Shown piece by piece: positions 5,076 through 6,772 of a DNA stretch of 6,772 nt. Source of the stretch: Peptostreptococcaceae bacterium (GTDB lineage: Bacteria; Bacillota; Clostridia; Peptostreptococcales; Peptostreptococcaceae). Location of the stretch: the NCBI GenBank assembly GCA_029983575.1, contig JASBZE010000088.1, positions 1 through 6,772 on the forward strand, read 5' to 3'. The notes under the pieces are model-generated. The model made no database searches. It was not told the DNA's origin and saw only the letters and a list, made by a program, of their open reading frames with translations. The position numbers and the translations under genes are program-made. How positions within the stretch are numbered: the first letter of the stretch is position 1; each line of letters opens with the position of its first letter.

Positions 5076-6772
5076 CTGTCTTCTCATCTGTTCTAAGTAA
5101 ATCAGCAAGACAGAAATATCTGCCGGAGACACTCCTGATATACGAGAAGCTTGACCTATTGACGTTGGCCTTACCTTATCAAGTTTTTGCCTTGCCTCTA
5201 TTCTTAGTCCATCTATTGAAAAATAGTCGATATCCTGGCTTAACTTCCTGTTTTCAAGCTTTTTAAACTGTTCGATCTGAGCCATCTGCTTATTTACATA
5301 TCCCTCATATTTTATAGATATCTCGCACTGCTCCTTTACAGATTTTAATAGATTGTCTCCGCCTCGCCCTATTTTTTCTAGGTATTCATAATTTATCTCA
5401 GGCCTTTTCAAAAACTCGTACAGTGTAATACCATTTTTTATACCAGAAGCTCCCATTGCTTCTAGGTCTTTGTTTACATCCTTAGGCGTAACCCTCTCGG
5501 TTTTTAGCCTCTCCATTTCTGCCTCATACATCTCTTTTTTATGTATAAACTTCTTGTATCTCTCTTCATCGACTAACCCTAGCTCATATCCTTTTTCTGT
5601 CAACCTCATATCGGCGTTGTCCTGTCTCAAATACAATCTGTATTCAGATCTAGATGTCATCATCCTATATGGTTCGTTTGTACCCTTTGTAACCAGATCA
5701 TCTATCAATACTCCTATATATGCTTCTGATCTATCTAAGCTAAAAGGTTCTTTTCCCATAATTTTCATCGATGCGTTTATACCTGCTATAAGTCCCTGTG
5801 CAGCTGCCTCTTCATATCCAGATGTTCCATTAAACTGACCAGCTGAATAGAGGTTTTCTACTCCCTTGATTTCAAGAGTATCTTTTAACATTAGCGGATC
5901 TATACAATCATACTCTATTGCATATGCCGGCCTCATTATATTAGAGTTTTCAAGGCCTTTTATAGTTCTATACATCTCTACTTGTACATCAAAAGGAAGT
6001 GAAGTTGATATTCCCTGAATATACATTTCCTTGGTATTTATTCCCTCAGGCTCTATAAAAAGTTGGTGAGTTTCCTTATCTGGAAATTTCACAATCTTGT
6101 CTTCAATAGAAGGGCAGTACCTAGCTCCAGTTGAGTTTATCTTTCCTCCATACATAGCTGATCTATTTAGATTTTCTTCTATTACTCTCTTTGTTTTTTC
6201 AGTGGTTCTTGTGAGATAGCATAGTATCTGTTTCTTGTCTGAGAAACTATCGTCATCTTGATTTAAAAAAGAGAATGGAGTGACCTCTTCATCACCCTCT
6301 TGTACTTCCATTACCTCGTAGTTTAAACTATCTGAGTTTATTCTCGCTGGAGTTCCAGTCTTAAACCTCCTAAGGCTAAGTCCAAGCTCTTCTAGGCTTC
6401 CACTCAAGTGTTTAGAAAATCCTAAACCATTAGGACCCTCACTAAAGTTTGTCTCCCCTATAAATATCCTCGAATTTAAATAAACCCCGGTAGCTATAAT
6501 AGTTGCCTTTGACCTATATTCGCAGTTTAGCTTAGTAACTACACCGAGAACCCTGTTTCCCTCGTGTATTAAACTTACGACCTCATCCATTCTAACATCT
6601 AAGTTCTCTTGATCCTCAACTATCTTTTTCATTTCTATATGGTAGTTTGTTTTATCAGTTTGAGCTCTAAGTGAATGTACCGCTGGTCCCTTCGCAGTAT
6701 TTAGCATCCTAGACTGTATATAGGTCTTGTCTATGGCAAGTCCCATGGCTCCTCCAAGGGCGTCGATCTCCC
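5058..6772 (-). CDS. mnmG: tRNA uridine-5-carboxymethylaminomethyl modification enzyme MnmG (5' end outside the window)
   Basis: MnmG (GidA) is an FAD and NADH-dependent enzyme. With the GTPase MnmE it installs the carboxymethylaminomethyl group on wobble U34 of certain tRNAs, using methylene-tetrahydrofolate. About 570 of roughly 630 residues are present. The reading frame stays open to the window edge (EIDALGGAMG), so the true start lies beyond 6772 and the ATG at 6746-6744 is internal. The missing part includes the N-terminal FAD-binding GxGxxG and the first catalytic Cys. Visible motifs are GTPARI (about 6342-6359), RYCPSIEDK with the second conserved Cys at 6114-6116, the FAD-contacting GTSGYEEAAAQG (about 5795-5829) and the C-terminal MnmE-binding helices with RPTSIGQASRISGVSPADI (about 5117-5180). 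It probably continues an mnmE-mnmG-rsmG operon from the right. The last codons are part of a tandem duplication shared with the rsmG start. Nothing in the visible part looks damaged. Confidence 0.97.
   Translation of the reverse strand, partial: EIDALGGAMGLAIDKTYIQSRMLNTAKGPAVHSLRAQTDKTNYHIEMKKIVEDQENLDVRMDEVVSLIHEGNRVLGVVTKLNCEYRSKATIIATGVYLNSRIFIGETNFSEGPNGLGFSKHLSGSLEELGLSLRRFKTGTPARINSDSLNYEVMEVQEGDEEVTPFSFLNQDDDSFSDKKQILCYLTRTTEKTKRVIEENLNRSAMYGGKINSTGARYCPSIEDKIVKFPDKETHQLFIEPEGINTKEMYIQGISTSLPFDVQVEMYRTIKGLENSNIMRPAYAIEYDCIDPLMLKDTLEIKGVENLYSAGQFNGTSGYEEAAAQGLIAGINASMKIMGKEPFSLDRSEAYIGVLIDDLVTKGTNEPYRMMTSRSEYRLYLRQDNADMRLTEKGYELGLVDEERYKKFIHKKEMYEAEMERLKTERVTPKDVNKDLEAMGASGIKNGITLYEFLKRPEINYEYLEKIGRGGDNLLKSVKEQCEISIKYEGYVNKQMAQIEQFKKLENRKLSQDIDYFSIDGLRIEARQKLDKVRPTSIGQASRISGVSPADISVLLIYLEQMRRQRRNEK

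Noticed and set aside
5470..5838. Open frame of 122 codons on the plus strand inside mnmG, plus shorter ones antisense to parA, parB, rsmG and the desulfurase gene
   Set aside because: These are antisense shadows of strongly conserved genes. They have no ribosome binding site or recognisable family, and their composition is that of reversed coding sequence.
6744..6746. ATG as the start of mnmG
   Set aside because: The frame stays open upstream to the window edge and encodes the conserved EIDALGG stretch of MnmG, so this Met is internal and the gene is cut by the window.

Overview
The window looks like part of the origin-proximal region of a low-GC Gram-positive chromosome, probably class Clostridia. 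I infer this from the AT-rich DNA and codon use, strong AGGAGG-type ribosome binding sites, the mnmG-rsmG-parB gene order, a Spo0J-type ParB with a parS site beside it, and a lipoprotein with a GerMN-like domain. I cannot name the genus from sequence alone.

Most of the window (6772 down to 985) is a leftward gene cluster on the minus strand. In transcription order it holds mnmG (5' end beyond the window), rsmG, parB, an EF2568-type cysteine desulfurase-like gene, parA, and a small ribbon-helix-helix (RHH) protein. Junctions are tight: an 18-nt gap for mnmG/rsmG, a 4-nt overlap for parB/desulfurase, a 19-nt gap for desulfurase/parA, and a 1-nt gap for parA/RHH. The one larger gap, 79 bp of AT-rich DNA between rsmG and parB, has candidate -10 elements. 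The operon ends in a long stem-loop followed by a T-run (976 down to 901). On the left a plus-strand lipoprotein gene (119-712) with its own extended -10 promoter converges on the operon and ends at a perfect 11-bp hairpin terminator (765-799).

MnmG and RsmG modify tRNA and 16S rRNA. ParB should load at the near-perfect parS palindrome that lies inside the rsmG coding sequence (4381-4396). The unusual part is the partition module. Instead of an adjacent soj-spo0J pair, parB comes first, a PLP enzyme follows, and the ParA resembles those of integrative/conjugative elements and plasmids. That ParA is followed, 1 nt away, by a basic-N-terminus RHH protein with an AT-hook-like motif, the kind of partner such ParAs use. 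ParB also lacks the basic GLGKGL-type N-terminal peptide that normally stimulates Soj, and an in-frame stop just upstream rules out a longer N-terminus. My reading, an inference, is that a mobile-element-type ParA/RHH cassette sits in or next to the chromosomal par locus, and that ParB may no longer work with a classical Soj encoded beside it.

Smaller curiosities are a 29-bp tandem duplication that makes the mnmG/rsmG junction, an operator-like dyad over the lipoprotein -10, and a GC-richer structured apex on the operon terminator.
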